A model generated the notes under the pieces. The model ran no database searches and was not told the DNA's origin. It saw only the letters and a program-made list of their open reading frames with translations. From Bacillota bacterium (lineage in GTDB: Bacteria; Bacillota; Sulfobacillia; JAJZYS01; JAJYTV01), in NCBI GenBank assembly GCA_021786135.1, contig JAJYNV010000119.1, positions 1-14,773 on the forward strand: a stretch of 14,773 nucleotides of DNA, given 5' to 3'. The position numbers and the translations under genes are program-made. Of this stretch, positions 14,569 through 14,773 are shown in pieces (the first letter of the stretch is position 1; every line of letters begins with the position of its first letter).

Positions 14569-14773
14569 TTACGGCACGCCCACGCCGTGGTCGTAGACGA
14601 GACTGCCGCCGAGGAAGCCCGTGTAGCTGATGAGCGCGACGCCGAGCAGCACGATGAGGTAGTAGATCACCGCCGAAGGCGCCTGCGGCACCTGTCTGCG
14701 CAGCGCGAGCAGGGTGCGCCAGAGCCATGCGACCCCGAACGTGAAGACCGACAATTCGGCGAAGTCCTTGTGC
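14569..14773 (-). CDS. DUF2231-type membrane protein, C-terminal part
   Basis: Partial: the frame is open to the window edge, so the N terminus lies outside. About 67 residues are visible. They show a His near the edge (HKDFAEL), a basic loop, a hydrophobic helix (YYLIVLLGVALISYTGFLGG) and the ending LVYDHGVGVP. The GG-x-LVY-x-HGVGV ending is characteristic of DUF2231 membrane proteins. Function is not established; family members often sit near respiratory or heme-related genes. The stop is TAA at 14571-14569. Confidence 0.7.
   Translation of the reverse strand, partial: HKDFAELSVFTFGVAWLWRTLLALRRQVPQAPSAVIYYLIVLLGVALISYTGFLGGSLVYDHGVGVP

Overview
GC-rich (about two-thirds GC by eye) chromosomal DNA from a Gram-negative bacterium, most likely a proteobacterium. 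Evidence for this: a periplasmic metal-binding protein without a lipobox, a Fur-family regulator with two CxxC pairs, a CtaG/SCO pair for oxidase assembly, and many c-di-GMP enzymes. The combination recalls acidophilic chemolithotrophic Gammaproteobacteria or Acidithiobacillia, but that placement is a guess. No mobile element, CRISPR array, tRNA or rRNA was seen.

Layout. (1) 1-2418 (+): a c-di-GMP signalling gene entered mid-GGDEF. Its GGDEF motif is broken by an in-frame TAG exactly at the Glu codon. Beyond it an open frame carries a probable globin-coupled sensor, a GAF domain, an intact EAL phosphodiesterase and a His/Cys-rich tail. (2) 2704-6668 (+): a compact metal-uptake operon of Fur/Zur-like repressor, solute-binding protein, ATPase and two permeases. 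It is translationally coupled and preceded by an operator of three alternating TGATA half-sites; perfect hairpins flank it on both sides. (3) 6731-8716 (-): a SCO-type copper protein fused to a second, cysteine-free thioredoxin-like domain, followed by a CtaG-type oxidase assembly protein. An unusual repeat-rich promoter lies upstream. (4) 8967-13479 (-): three consecutive signalling genes that look like one transcription unit: membrane GGDEF-PAS-HD-GYP, soluble globin-coupled chemoreceptor (HemAT-like), and EAL-PAS with a three-cysteine PAS. (5) 13809-14773 (-): a GNAT-family protein and the C-terminal end of a DUF2231 membrane protein.

How it may fit together. Two probable heme-globin sensors, a cysteine PAS and four c-di-GMP domain sets surround genes for oxidase assembly and metal uptake. 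This suggests a neighbourhood that tunes motility or biofilm behaviour to oxygen, redox and metal status. A TTTGGAC-type motif recurs in the two control regions upstream of sco-ctaG and of the membrane cyclase, which could tie the two units to one regulator. That link is inference.
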